A DNA stretch of 64,000 bases from Nocardioides sp. B-3 (GCF_024703895.1 NZ_CP087968.1:744001-808000); one strand, 5' to 3'. Numbered from the stretch's first letter, positions 24,010-33,991 are shown. Notes: generated from the sequence alone by a model not told the origin. Numbers and translations are program-made.

Positions 24010-24994
24010 TCACGCGGATCGGTCGAGGTCCGGGCACCCTCGTGCCTGCAGCGCCTGCGTGATCTGATCGAAGAAGTCATCGGCAGCGACGCGCAGCCCG
24101 AGCAGCGGCAGCCGCAGCACGAGAGCATCGGTGAGAGTCACGTCGTTCTGACGCAGCGCATCCGAGACGGCGTTCTGGACCCAGCCGTGCTGGATCCCGT
24201 CGATCTCGACGACGACACCCCATTCCTCCCAGAACACGTCGAGGAAGTAGCGCCCGTCCCCGGTCCGGCGAACCGCCTGCCGCGTGGGCTCAGGTATCCC
24301 GCGTTCCCGGCAAGCGGCGGCGAACTCGTGCTCACTGACGGACCGCACCCCCTCGAGCAGATCCGGGATCGTCGCGTGGATGAGCGACCTTCGCTTGTCG
24401 CGGCGCACGCGCAACGCAGCCACGCCCGGAGCGATCGGCCGTGGTCAACCCCTGCTGGACGGGCATCGTCAAGATGAGCACCGCTTGCTTCTCGGACTTG
24501 GCCCACAGCGCCCCGTGGACCGCCGCAACGTGCGGGGCCGTGCGCGGCACTCCCGACTTCATCTGGTCCTCAGCCCGGAATCGACGGGTCTGGTGAATGT
24601 TGAGTCCCTTGCCTCGTCGCCGACGCGCGTTGCGCGGGACCGAGATCCTCAGCGACTCCTCGTCGAACCCGCGCAGCCCCGAGGCAATCAGCGACGAGGC
24701 GCCGTCGAGCCCGGCCTGCGGTCCGGCTTCGAGCACCGCGGCCCAGTGGAGACCGAGCGTCGTGAGCTCCCCGGTGTGCACGGCGATCACCCGGCTTCGC
24801 ACCTTCTGCCACCGCCGAGCAGCGATGTTGGCGCGGATCTGTCCTCGGGTCACCCCGAGAGCGAGGAGCTGTGGCCTGCTGATCACGCTGCTCTGCTCGG
24901 CGGCGAGCGACGCCGCCTTCGCGAGCCGACGCTGCCGCAGGTCGGCTCGCTCTCGCTGCTCGTCAGCCTCGTCCGCGCCCGTACTGGTGTCCAT
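24010..24994 (-). CDS. DUF559 endonuclease-fold protein with AbiEi-like N-terminus (frameshifted)
   Basis: About 325 aa. Residues 25-80 form a winged-helix-like domain (ISRPQLLALGVTRGQIRANI) of the AbiEi antitoxin N-terminal type. Residues 95-160 contain LHWAAVLEAGPQAGLDGASS. After a frame change near 24430 the C-terminal DUF559 domain shows a PD-(D/E)xK/Vsr-like core: RYFLDVFWEEWGVVVEIDG followed by IQH. Known members are annotated as endonuclease-domain proteins of unproven role. Palindromic repeats flank it on both sides within 10-70 bp, suggesting it moves or acts together with them. Start ATG 24994. Confidence 0.75.
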
Positions 24995-25058
24995 GCGAAG
25001 AGCCTGCGACGGCGCGCTTCGACGTACCAGCCCCTCTTTCCTCCCTGTGGAGAACCCT

Positions 25059-25187
25059 GCGTCCGACACTGTGGCGACCGGCTCGTCGGACCTCCGCCGG
25101 GACGTCCGACGATGTGGCTGCCGGGGCCACCGGCCCGTCGGACGTCCCGCGCAACGTCCGACGCCGTGGCTGCCGCATCGTCGGACG
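25059..25187. repeat. Three palindromic repeat units, right flank of the DUF559 gene
   Basis: Unit C: arms GTCCGAC 25061-25067 and GTCGGAC 25085-25091. Unit D: arms ACGTCCGAC 25102-25110 and GTCGGACGT 25137-25145, with an inner stem GTGGC/GCCAC (25114-25118, 25126-25130). Unit E: arms ACGTCCGAC 25154-25162 and GTCGGACG 25180-25187. D to E spacing is 52 bp, the same as A to B on the left flank. Confidence 0.85.
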
Positions 25188-25216
25188 CAGAGTTCCGCGG
25201 CCGACGGCAAAAGCCC

Positions 25217-26565
25217 TTACGCGCGCGGGCGACGAGCGATCCGCGCCGGCGCGGTCCAGCGGAGAGGGCCGACGCTCGAGCCGCCCGTCGAGCAGGTCGA
25301 GCGCGAGGGCGGGCTGGTCGGAGTTGACCAGCGCGAAGAGCAGCGTCTCCTCGACGACCTCAGCTGCGCGGCCGAGCCACCGACGCGGACCGGGGAGGGG
25401 AGCAGGTCCGACAGCGTCGAGGCCGCGGCGGACCACTGGCCCTCCCCCGCCGAGATCAGCCCCCGAGCAGAGCGCGGCCACGGTCGCCGACGTCGTGGGG
25501 TCCGAGGAGGCGGCACACCACGATCGGAGCCCGGCCAGCCGGGCGAGGTCGCCGGCCGCCGCGAGGGCGAGCGCCGAGTGCATCGCCACGAAAGGCGTCT
25601 CCGGCCGGTCGATCAGGTCGGGCACCGGCGGCCTCGAGGACGCACTCCACCGGCGGAGGAGCGGCTTGCAAGGACAAGGAGGAAGAGGAGCCAGACCACG
25701 ACGACGTCGTCACCCGCCACCTCCACAGCAGTGATGCCGAGTCGACCAGAGCCCGCACACCGGTGACGGTCGGCGGCGCGAGCTGGCTGTAGTAGCGCTG
25801 GCGCACGGCCTCGGTGTCGCCGAGGGCGAGGTCGTGCAGTGCCGCGTGCCACGAGAAGTGCGCGCGGTGCGACGCTGACCGGCCGCTCTCGGCGACCCAG
25901 TGGTCGAGCCAGACGCGACCGCTCTCGTGCTTGCCGGTCTCGTACATCACGTGCGTCTGCGCGTGCACCGCGTGCCCCGACGACGGCTCGCAGAAGAGCG
26001 CGCTCTCGGCCAGCAGGCCTGCCTCGTCGAAGCGACCCCTGGTCCTGCCGGGTGAAGGCGAGCAGCGAGATGTACCACCAGTGGTCGCCGTACGCCGGAG
26101 CAAGTCCGTCGACCGGGTCCCACGCCTCCTGCTGGATGTCGGTGACGCCGGAGAAGGCGATCGTCGGCACCGCGGCCGACACCGCAGCACGTCGCGCGGG
26201 TGGTGCGCGATGTGGTTCATCAGCGCCTTGGCCCCCTCGTGGCGCGCTCGTCGACGCGGCGTCCGATGACGTCGACGAGGCTGCGCTCACGTTCGTCTCC
26301 TCTCTTGAGCACGGCGCGGCGAGCCGCCTGCAGGGAGGCCGCGACGTCCGTCGAGGCGCCCGCCTCGTGACCCAGCATCGCCAGCGCGGCGTGCGCGAGC
26401 GCGAAGTCGGGGTCGAGCGCGGCGGCCTCGCGGAGCAGGTCCTCGCCACCGGACTGCAGTCGCATCACCTTCTCCGAGCCGGCGTTGTAGCGCGACGCTG
26501 CCTCGGCGGTCGCGGACAGCGGCAGGCCGAGCGGGTCGCGCGGACGGGCGACCGGGTGGTGCCCG
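25217..26565 (-). CDS. TTC38-like tetratricopeptide repeat protein (frameshifted)
   Basis: Bacterial relative of tetratricopeptide repeat protein 38, about 450 aa, all-helical. Conserved blocks read across several frames: ALDPDFALAHAALAMLGHEAG, YGDHWWYISLLAFTRQDQG, HVMYETGKHESGRVWLDHW, HRAHFSWHAALHDLALGDTE and EVVEETLLFALVNSDQPA. Frame changes occur near 26235, 26035, 25670 and 25400. No start codon is visible near the N-terminus; the reading frame continues without a stop from the upstream FAD protein. The boundary at 26565 is a domain boundary, not a proven start. Function unknown. Confidence 0.7.
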
Positions 26566-28008
26566 CTGACGAGGCGTCCGTCCTCGAGCCGGCGCGGCAG
26601 TGGCGCGATCGAGTCGAGCACCCCCACCGCGAGCGCCAGCGCCTGCGAACGGATCTCGGGCACCGCCGTCGTCTCCCACAGCTCGCCGCGGCGCAGCGCA
26701 CCGAGCGTCCACACGGGCGCGTCGGCCCGGCCGGTCGAGTCGAGCAGCCGACCGTCACGCGTGCGGAAACCCATGCCCGCCGTCGCGGCCTGCGCGAGCG
26801 AGACGCCGCCGCGCGCGGAGAGCAGGTCGTCGATCAGTGGGTGTCCCAGCAGTCGTACGTCGAGGGCAGGGCCGGTGCAGTTGACCACCCAGCCGACGTC
26901 GTGGGCCGAGCCGTCGGACAGCGTCACGCGCAGTCCGCCCTCGCCGAGCGGCGACGCCTCGACGACGGAGGCGGCGCGCTGTCGGAGCCGGTCGACCCCC
27001 TTCAATGAGCGCAGCACGGCCGCCGACGAGGGAGGCATGCGATGACGGACGCGATTCCAGTCGCCGGCATCCGAGGCCGGGAAGGAAGCACGGTCCTCCT
27101 CGGACAACCGCTGCCACAGCTCGCTGGCCCGGAACCGGAGGCCGTCGAGCGCGGGCCGCCAGTCGCCACCGGCGGCACGCACGCGGGCGACATGCTCGGC
27201 GACGCTCTCTCGCAGCGACGCCAACGTGTCACCCCAATCCCCGACGTCCGGGATCGCCGCGAGCTGCAGCTCGTCGGCGTGGGTGGCCGGGAGCTCGCCG
27301 GTGCGCGACACGGCGAGCACCCGGCGGTCGGGGCGCGCGCCGGGGCGGGTGAGCGACAGGACGACGTCGACCATGGTGAGGCCGGTACCGACGAGCAGCA
27401 CGTCTCCGGGGCCGGCCGCGTCTCGGCGTACGACATCAAGGGCGCCCGGCGCCCACGGATCGGCGACGAAGAACGGCGAGCGCGCGAGGGCTGGGGGCGC
27501 CCGGGCGTGTCCCGCAGCGCGGAGACCCGTGGCGACGACCACCGCGTCGGCGGTGAGCTCGTGGCCGTCGTGCAGCTGGACGCTCGCCCCGTCGGACGCC
27601 CGCCGCACCCCGACCGCGCACGAGCGGACGTGACGCAGAGAGGCGGTGGCGGCCGCCATGTCGAGCGTGTCGGCGAGGGTCTCGTCGAGGTAGCGCGCGA
27701 ACTGGCGACGCGGCGCGAAGGCGCCCGGGGACGGAGCGGAGCCGTGGTCCCGGCGCGCGCCACGCGACGAAGTGGCCCGGGTCCTGCGGCAGCGCGGTCA
27801 TGCCGGCCGCGGGCACGTTGAGGAGGTGCTCGTCGTCGGTGGTGCCGAAGGCGGTGCCGCGACCGGCCCGGTCGGCCGGGTCGACCAGCACGAGGTCGAC
27901 GCTGGTGCCGCGCTGGTGGGCGTTGCGGGCGAGGTGGATCGCGACCGGGGTGCCGGCCGCGCCGGCACCGATCACCACGACCTGCGGGCGCTTCAGGGAC
28001 TCGGACAC
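26566..28008 (-). CDS. FAD/NAD(P)-binding oxidoreductase (frameshifted, runs into TTC38-like protein)
   Basis: Rossmann-type protein opening QVVVIGAGAAGTPVAIHLARN, then HLLNVPAAGMTALP, DAVVVATGLRA, VLLVGTGLTMVDVVLSL and VVNCTGPALDVRLLGHPLIDDLL. This pattern fits the FAD-NAD(P)-binding family PF13454 (HmuY/lysine hydroxylase-like). GTG at 28008 is favoured because AAGGAGG lies at proper spacing. A frame change near 27750 lies before the DLMAAATAS region. There is no stop between this and the TTC38-like domain. Confidence 0.72.
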
Positions 28009-28035
28009 GCATACCTCCTTAGACGATCAAGTCAC

Positions 28036-28050
28036 TGTACTTTCCATACA
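28036..28050 (-). promoter_or_regulatory. Short inverted repeat before the FAD-protein gene
   Basis: TGTA-ctttcca-TACA lies in an AT-rich pocket 28 bp upstream of the GTG start and its AAGGAGG site. Position and form suit a TetR- or MarR-type operator, but no regulator is adjacent. Confidence 0.35.
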
Positions 28051-28083
28051 ATGAGACCGTCGAATCGACGCGCCGCCGAGAGC

Positions 28084-28593
28084 TCAGGCGCGACGACCCC
28101 AGCGAGTGCGCCCCCACGGCTTCCAGATCGAGACCACCATCGCGAAGCCGAGCGCCGGGGAAGGACACCACCGGCGGGAACAGCAGGTCGCGACCCGCGC
28201 CTCCGACCCGGTCGCGCACCGCGTCCGCGCCCCCGGTCAGCTCCGAGGGAATGCTCAGCGCCCCGGGCACCAGCGGACGAAGACGAGCACCGTCAGCACG
28301 GTCGCCACACAGAGCTTGACCAGCACCCGTGTCCACTGGACGAGGCCGTACTTCGTGCCCGGGCCCAGCACGATCCCGGTCAGCAGCATCCCCACGGCCA
28401 GCACCGGCACCACCACGGGGATGACGATCCGCGCGGCGGTGTAGGCCGCGGCGGCCACCGGACCGCTGTCCGTGGTGGCGCCGGTGAGCACCGGGGTGGC
28501 GAGGCCGAGGTCGAGCCCCATCCAGCCGACTCCGCACACCGTGTGCAGGAGCAGGGTCGTACGGCGAGCATTGCGACTGAGCACGAAGGCCAT
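28084..28593 (-). CDS. Four-helix membrane protein (frameshifted)
   Basis: About 168 aa. The start MAFVLSRNARRTTLLLHTVC is followed by hydrophobic stretches GVGWMGLDLGLATPVL, IVIPVVVPVLAVGMLLTGIVL and VLVKLCVATVLTVLVFVR. After frame changes near 28255 and 28165 a last helix ends LGFAMVVSIWKPWGRTRWG. It resembles actinobacterial DUF2269-like integral membrane proteins; no function is assigned. Divergent from the spermidine-synthase-like gene, 80 bp apart. Confidence 0.6.
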
Positions 28594-28683
28594 GCGAAGC
28601 ACGCTAGGCCGGCCCGGCCCGTCCCGCGTCGGGCAGGACCCCGAGATCGACCCTGACCTCGACCCGGTGTTTGGATGAGGGGC

Positions 28684-29377
28684 ATGAACGGCGAGGAGAT
28701 CGTGGAGGTCGCGCGGGCCGAGTCCGAGCGCGGCGAGGTGGTGCTCCGCCGACGCACCTCCGAGGTCGGGGCGGACGTGCTCGAGCTGCGCGTCAACGGC
28801 GTCTTCGTCATGGACACCATCGAGACCGCGAGCGAGATCGAGCTCGCCGCGGCCGCGCTCGACCTCGTGCCCGATCCGCGTGACGTCGTGGTGGGCGGGC
28901 TCGGGCTCGGGTTCACGGCCCAGCGGGTGCTGGCCGACCCGCGCGTCGAGCGGGTGATGGTGGTCGAGATCGAGGAGTCGCTCGTCGAGTGGATGCGCAA
29001 CGGCACGATCCCGCACGGGCCGGCACTCCTCGCCGACCAGCGGATCAAGATCGTCAATGCGGACCTGCTGATGGCGATCGCGGAGGCGCGTTCGACGTAC
29101 GACCTGATCCTGCTCGACGTGGACAACGGGCCGGGCTACCTCGTGCACGAGGACAACGCGCGTCTACGAGCAGGCGTTCCTGCGGCGCTGCGGCGACCTG
29201 CTCAACCCCAGCGGCGTGCTGGTGATCTGGTCCGCGGCGGCGGCACCCGAGCTGCTCGGCGCCATGCGCGCCGTCTTCGGCACGGTCGAGGAACGGCCCA
29301 ACGACGTGCTGCTCCGGGACCGGCCGGAGACCTACTACCTGTACGTCGCGCGGCGAGACGCTGAGATCAGGGAGTGA
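28684..29377 (+). CDS. Spermidine synthase-like methyltransferase-fold protein (frameshifted)
   Basis: About 230 aa. The SAM-like Rossmann motif is VVVGGLGLGFTAQRVL, the acidic residue is in MVVEIEESLVEW, and YDLILLDVDNGPGYL contains the catalytic-type Asp. A frame change near 29163 leads into YEQAFLRRCGDLLNPSGVLV and DRPETYYLYVARRD. Such proteins are annotated as SpeE-like but often lack polyamine activity. ATG 28684 is chosen; ATG 28675 is possible. The 3' end overlaps the convergent TetR gene by about 43 bp. Confidence 0.75.
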
Positions 29378-29985
29378 TCAGCGAGGGCAGCAGGCCCCAC
29401 GCGCGCGTGCAATGTCGGCAGGGCGGTGCCGGTGCCGGTCAGGTGCTCGAGGAGCGCCTTCTCGAAAACTCCGTCGAGCAGGGCGTAGGTCGTCGCTGCG
29501 TCCGGGGTGGGCGTCGCCTCGGACAGCTCGGCGAAGCGGCTGATGACCCGCCAGATCATCACCTCGAGCGACTTGTCGATCTCGAGCACCGCTTGTCGCA
29601 GGTCGGCCTCGAACATCGCCCGGGTGCGCAGGTCGTACCAGAGCCGATGCATCTGCGGCTCCTCCGTGAGCGTCTCGACGAGCTTGTCGGCGAACCGCGC
29701 ACGCAGCTCGTCGGCGGTGGTGGAGGTGGCGACGACCTCGTCGTAGCGCGTCACGCACTGCGCCTTGTAGTAGCGCACGCAGTAGGTGATCAGCTCGATC
29801 TTGTTGTCGAAGTAGTAGTGCAGGACCCCGTGCGAGAACGGCGAGTTCTGCGCGATCTCCCGCAGCGAGGTCTTGGCATAACCGCGCTCACCGAGCGTGA
29901 TCAATGCCGACTCGGCGAGCTGGTCGCGACGTGCATCGGCCTTGGACTCGCGAGTGCGAGGAACTGTCCCGGCCGTGGGGGTCAT
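29335..29985 (-). CDS. TetR family transcriptional regulator
   Basis: An intact 216-aa repressor-type protein. The N-terminal HTH is LITLGERGYAKTSLREIAQN followed by SPFSHGVLHYYFDNKIELI, the classical TetR recognition segment. The rest is the helical ligand-binding domain (MHRLWYDLRTRAMFEADLRQ). Start ATG 29985; the open frame continues upstream but that extension has no family counterpart. No obvious partner gene, so the ligand is unknown. Confidence 0.85.
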   Translation of the reverse strand: MTPTAGTVPRTRESKADARRDQLAESALITLGERGYAKTSLREIAQNSPFSHGVLHYYFDNKIELITYCVRYYKAQCVTRYDEVVATSTTADELRARFADKLVETLTEEPQMHRLWYDLRTRAMFEADLRQAVLEIDKSLEVMIWRVISRFAELSEATPTPDAATTYALLDGVFEKALLEHLTGTGTALPTLHARVGPAALADHSLISASRRATYR

Positions 29986-30302
29986 GGCCCAATCGTAGGC
30001 CAGATGGGGGATATCTGACCGTTTGCGACGGAATCGCTTGACACCCGTCAAGAGGGATCGCAGAGTGTTTTCCAACACCCCCCCACAACCCCTCGGCCTG
30101 CTCGCACGAACTCCCGGTCTCCCCGCCAGGAGGTCGTGCACGCAAGAGCTCGGCAGAGGTGCAACACCCGCATGCGACTCGTGGAACACCTCAAGAAGGG
30201 CGTTGGCCATTGCCCCGGCCGCGCCTCTGCCTAGCCGCACGACGCCCCCCGCGCCGTACACCGAGGTGATCGACGGGTCGCATCGGTGCGTGCGGAGCTT
30301 CC
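29986..30302. other. 317-bp intergenic region with TetR promoter and operator candidates
   Basis: No convincing gene. CTTGAC-accc-GTCAAG (30037-30052) and CAGAT...ATCTG (30001-30017) are short inverted repeats near the TetR start and could be autoregulatory operators. A small hairpin, GTGTT-ttcc-AACAC, sits near 30068. The stretch toward 30302 is GC-rich with no feature recognised. Confidence 0.4.
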
Positions 30303-30827
30303 TCAGGACAGCTCGTCGCGGTAGTACGCAGCGAACGCCGGGTAGTAGTCGTCGAAGTCGATGGCCGCCGGGTCGCCACCCGTCTCGGCCGCGACCATCC
30401 GGTCGAGGTAGTAGTCCCAGCCGGGCCCGACGCTCTGCGCCAGCTCGACGTTGACGATCTCCCGGGCGAAGGTCAACGTGGTGACACCACCGCGCTCGGC
30501 GAGGTCGACCTGCCGGGACCACACCTCGCTGTGGTCGTCGGGCCGCGCAGAACGCATGACCAGCCGGTTCGGTTCGACGCACTCGTCGATCCAGATGGTC
30601 TCCGCAGGCGCGTCCTCGGCCTCCGCAGTCATGAAGAACGTGACCGAACCGCTGGCCGGGTCGCCCGACCACCTGCCGATCCAGCGACTCAACCGGTCCG
30701 ACTCCGTCACCGCTGCCCAGACGTCGGCGATCGGCGCCTTGAAGGTGCGCTCGAAGACGACGTACGCGGTCCCGTCGCGCTCGTCGCGCCTTCCGGTCGC
30801 CCCGGGTGTGAACGAGATGGTGGTCAT
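30303..30827 (-). CDS. SRPBCC/AHSA1-type protein
   Basis: An intact 174-aa START-like fold protein of the AHSA1 group. VFERTFKAPIADVWAAVTESDRLSRWIG is the typical N-terminal signature (positions about 24-50), with DECVEPNRLVMRSARPDD and GWDYYLDRMVAAETGG toward the C-terminus. These proteins bind a hydrophobic small molecule or an unknown ligand. Coupled by a 4-bp overlap to the upstream ArsR regulator, a common actinobacterial pairing. Confidence 0.85.
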   Translation of the reverse strand: MTTISFTPGATGRRDERDGTAYVVFERTFKAPIADVWAAVTESDRLSRWIGRWSGDPASGSVTFFMTAEAEDAPAETIWIDECVEPNRLVMRSARPDDHSEVWSRQVDLAERGGVTTLTFAREIVNVELAQSVGPGWDYYLDRMVAAETGGDPAAIDFDDYYPAFAAYYRDELS

Positions 30828-31173
30828 GCTGTCTCCTCCTGTGAGTGTGGCTGCGAGGCGCGTTCGCGGCCGGTACGGCGGACCTCGAGCTCCGGGCCGT
30901 CGAGCACCGATCCGTCGAACCGAGGGGTCCGCTCCACCCTCGCGAGCCAGTCCGACACGGGCGCCGGGCCCGCGCGCGAGGCGGTAGTGCCGCTCTCGCC
31001 CGCGGTCATCGGCAACCACCAGCCCGGCCTCGCCGAGCACCCGCAGGTGCCGACTGATGGCGGGCCGACTGATGGCGTGGTCGCCCGCGAGGTCGACCAC
31101 CCGCCCCGGTCCGCGCGCCAGTCGCTCGAGCAGCTCCCGGCGGACCGGGTCGGCGAGCGCGGTGAATGTCCAT
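30824..31173 (-). CDS. ArsR-family HTH regulator (frameshifted)
   Basis: About 115 aa. Reading across a shift near 31165 gives ALADPVRRELLERLARGPG, then HAISRPAISRHLRVLGEAGLV, the recognition helix, and DDRGRERHYRLA. A second shift near 30975 leads to PVSDWLARVERTPRFDG. No metal-binding Cys pair is seen, so this is the SRPBCC-partner type of ArsR rather than a metal sensor. The start codon abuts a perfect 14-bp inverted repeat. Confidence 0.82.
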
Positions 31174-31206
31174 GACTATTGGTAACTTACCTGTTACCAA
31201 TAGTCA
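31173..31206 (-). promoter_or_regulatory. Perfect operator at the ArsR start codon
   Basis: TGACTATTGGTAAC-ttacct-GTTACCAATAGTCA: two perfect 14-bp arms with a 6-base spacer, AT-rich in a GC-rich genome. It touches the ATG of the ArsR gene, leaving no room for a ribosome site, so the transcript is probably leaderless and the site self-repressive. Confidence 0.85.
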
Positions 31207-31288
31207 AGGAGCACACTTCTTCGGAGGTCACTCAACCGATGCGCTGGCACCCGCGTAGGGACAGGTGACGACGACGCAAGGAGACCGG

Positions 31289-31787
31289 ATGTCACGAGCG
31301 GACCAGGACCGCGAGTTCGAGGAGTTCGTGGCTGCCGCATGGCCTCGGCTCCGGAGAGCAGCGTTCCTGCTCACGCACAACACCCACGACGCGGAGGACC
31401 TCGTCCGGGCCGCCCCGGCCAGCAGCTATGCCAGATGGGGCCGGGTGCGGAGCGACGGCGCCTACTCCTACGTCCACCGGGCGCTGGTCAACGGCTACAT
31501 CGACGGCATCCGGCGCCGTACTCCCCGTCCCGGTCGAGACCGTCGCGGAGACCGCCGACGCCGCCTCGACCGATCTCGTGGACGCCCGCAGCGAGCTCAC
31601 CGAGCTCCTCGCCCCGTTGTCACCGCGCGAACGATCCATCGTCGTGTGGCGCTACTACCTCGACGCCTCCGAGCAGGACGTCGCCCGTGCACTGGGCGTC
31701 TCTGCCGGAACGGTCAAGAGCACGGCGTCGCGCGCTCTGGCCCGGCTGCGTTCGGCACACACCACCTCGACCCGGGAGTCCCGATGA
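31289..31787 (+). CDS. SigE-type ECF RNA polymerase sigma factor (frameshifted)
   Basis: About 165 aa. Region 2: [20 protein letters not shown] and HDAEDLV, then [10 protein letters not shown]. Region 4: [30 protein letters not shown] followed by [18 protein letters not shown] frame change lies near 31530. ATG 31289 is chosen because AAGGAGA precedes it; an in-frame GTG lies at 31265. Its stop overlaps the start of the membrane protein (ATGA), its likely regulator or partner. Confidence 0.85.
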
Positions 31788-32597
31788 CCCAGCTCGACGA
31801 CGACCTCGCCCGCATCGTCCGGGAGGACCCGCCGCACACCGGCGCCGTGGACACTGCCGGACTGATCCGGTCCGGCACCCGGCTGCGCCGCCGCCGACAG
31901 CTGGCAGTGACGGCCGGCGCCGGCCTTGCGGCGGCAGCCGTCGTCGCGCCCTTCCTGCTGCTCGGGGGCGGCGAGGACACGGTCGGCATCTCGCCGGCCG
32001 ACTCTCCCCGGCTCGGCACCACGACGCCGAGCAGTCCGAGCACGGACACCGTCACCATCGACGAGCTGCAGGACAAGGCGCCCCGCACGCCGCTTGTCTG
32101 CGGCGTCATGGCCTGCGCCGACAGGCACGGCAGGTACGGCAGGACCGGCAGCCCCGAGGAGGGGACCGTGACCGGCAGCCCGCTCGACATGGGTGTCTTC
32201 CACGGCAACATGGAGGTGCTCTACGCGACCGACGGCATCTTGTCGAGCGGCATCGTCGACGACGGTCGGCTCATCCGCACCGTCTGGGCCTTCCGGCCCG
32301 AGGAGGAGGGGTTGGGGCCGATGCGTGTGTACGGCGGCGAGCGCACCGTCACCGCAGAGGGCCGGGCGCACTTCGGGATCATCGGCTACGTCAAGGGCGT
32401 GCACACCGAGGTCACCGCCGGCGTCAACGGCGAGACCAGGGGCCGTCAGTGGCATCAGCACGGACGTCCTCCCCGGTTACACCGTCTTCTACGACACCGC
32501 TCCGTGGGACGAGGGATGGGAGGACAGGGCTGACGTCACCTACGCGGTGCCCGGAGTCGCATCGTGCGCAGTGCTGGAGTGCGGGCTCATCGGCTGA
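31784..32597 (+). CDS. Membrane-anchored partner of the sigma factor, unknown function (frameshifted)
   Basis: About 270 aa. A charged cytoplasmic N-terminus ([27 protein letters not shown]) precedes a single helix, [22 protein letters not shown], and a secreted domain with Cys residues ([12 protein letters not shown] and, near the end, [12 protein letters not shown]). A frame change lies near 32441. Placement downstream of a SigE-type sigma factor is typical of a membrane protein linked to its control, but no anti-sigma domain is recognised. Confidence 0.65.
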
Positions 32598-32619
32598 CCT
32601 CGGGAGTAGCGTCGTGCCC

Positions 32620-33991
32620 ATGAGCGAGACGCGCACCGAACACGACTCCCTCGGCGCCATCGAGGTCCCGGCCGATGCACTCTGGCGGGCCCAGACGCAG
32701 CGGGCGATCGAGAACTTCCCGATCAGCGGCACCACCCTCGAGCCGCGGCTGATCAGGGCGCTCGCGCTGGTCAAGGGGGCGGCCGCGACGGTCAACGCCG
32801 ACCCGGGCGTGATCGCCGCCGAGCAGGGCGTCGCGATCGCGGCAGCCGCCCACCGGGTCGCGGCGGGAGAGCACCTCGACGCCTTCCCGCTCGACGTCTT
32901 CCAGACCGGCTCCGGCACGAGCTCCAACATGAACATGAACGAGGTCCCGGCCAGCCTCGCCGGCGGCGTACACCCGAATGACCACGTCAACGCGTCGCAG
33001 TCCTCCAACGACACCTTCCCCGACCGCGATCCACGTGGCGGCCACCCTCGCGGTCGCCGAGGACCTGCTCCCGGCGCTGGCGACGCTCGAGGCCTCGCTC
33101 GCCGCCAAGGCCGAGGAGTTCGCCGGACTCGTCAAGGCGGGGCGCACGCACCTGATGGACGCGACCCCGGTGATGCTCGGGCAGGAGTTCGGCGGCTGGG
33201 CCGCGACGATGTCGTACGCCGCGGAGCGACTCGTCGCCGTGCTCCCCGGCGTCCGCGAGCTGCCGTTGGGAGGCACCGCCGTCGGGACGGGCATCAACAC
33301 CCCGCCCGGCTTCGCGTCGGGGGTGATCGAGGCACTGTCCGTGGGGACCGGGCAGGTCTTCACCGAGGCGCGCAACCACTTCGAGGCACAGGGCACCCGC
33401 GACTCCCTCGTCGAGCTGTCGGGCGTGCTGCGCACGATCGCCGTCGGCCTCACCAAGGTCTGCAACGACCTGCGCTGGCTCTCGTCCGGGCCCACGACCG
33501 GGCTCGCCGAGATCCACCTGCCCGACCTGCAGCCGGGGTCGAGCATCATGCCCGGCAAGGTCAACCCGGTGCTGCCCGAGGCGACGCTGATGGTGTGCGC
33601 CCGGGTCGTCGGCAACGACGCAGCGGTCGCCCGGGCGGGCGCGAGCGGCAACTTCGAGCTCAACGTGCAGATGCCCGTGATCGCGCGCAACCTGCTCGAG
33701 TCGATCCGCCTGCTGTCGACCTCGACCACCCTGCTCGCCGAGCGCTGCGTCGACGGCATCACCGCCGACGCCGAGCGCATGCGCGCCTATGCCGAGTCCT
33801 CCCCCAGCGTCGTCACGCCGCTCAACAAGCACCTCGGCTACGAGGAAGCGGCCAAGATCGCGAAGCAGGCATTGAAGGACAACGCGACGATCCGTGAGAC
33901 CGTGATCGCGATGGGGTACGTCGAACGCGGCGCCCTCACCGAACAGGAACTCGACGCAGCCCTCGATGTGGAACGGATGACTCGACCATGA
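32620..33991 (+). CDS. fumC: Class II fumarate hydratase (frameshifted)
   Basis: Oxygen-stable fumarase of the TCA cycle. [28 protein letters not shown] and the family signature [12 protein letters not shown] are present; the C-terminal [17 protein letters not shown] is also typical. About 456 aa. A missing or extra base near 33025 shifts the frame at the SNDTFPTAIHVA region. ATG 32620 is the only good start. The end overlaps the next gene by 4 bp. Confidence 0.92.

Noticed and set aside
26531..26553. Identical 20-odd base stretch shared with 41668-41690
   Set aside because: Both encode the same short peptide PVARPRDP in unrelated proteins, so this is chance coding similarity.
29986..30230. 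N-terminal extension of the TetR gene
   Set aside because: The frame stays open, but the extension has no TetR counterpart and an ordinary start lies at 29985.
31339..33897. 852-aa open frame
   Set aside because: It joins shadow frames of three genes and the start of fumC; only its fumC part is real.
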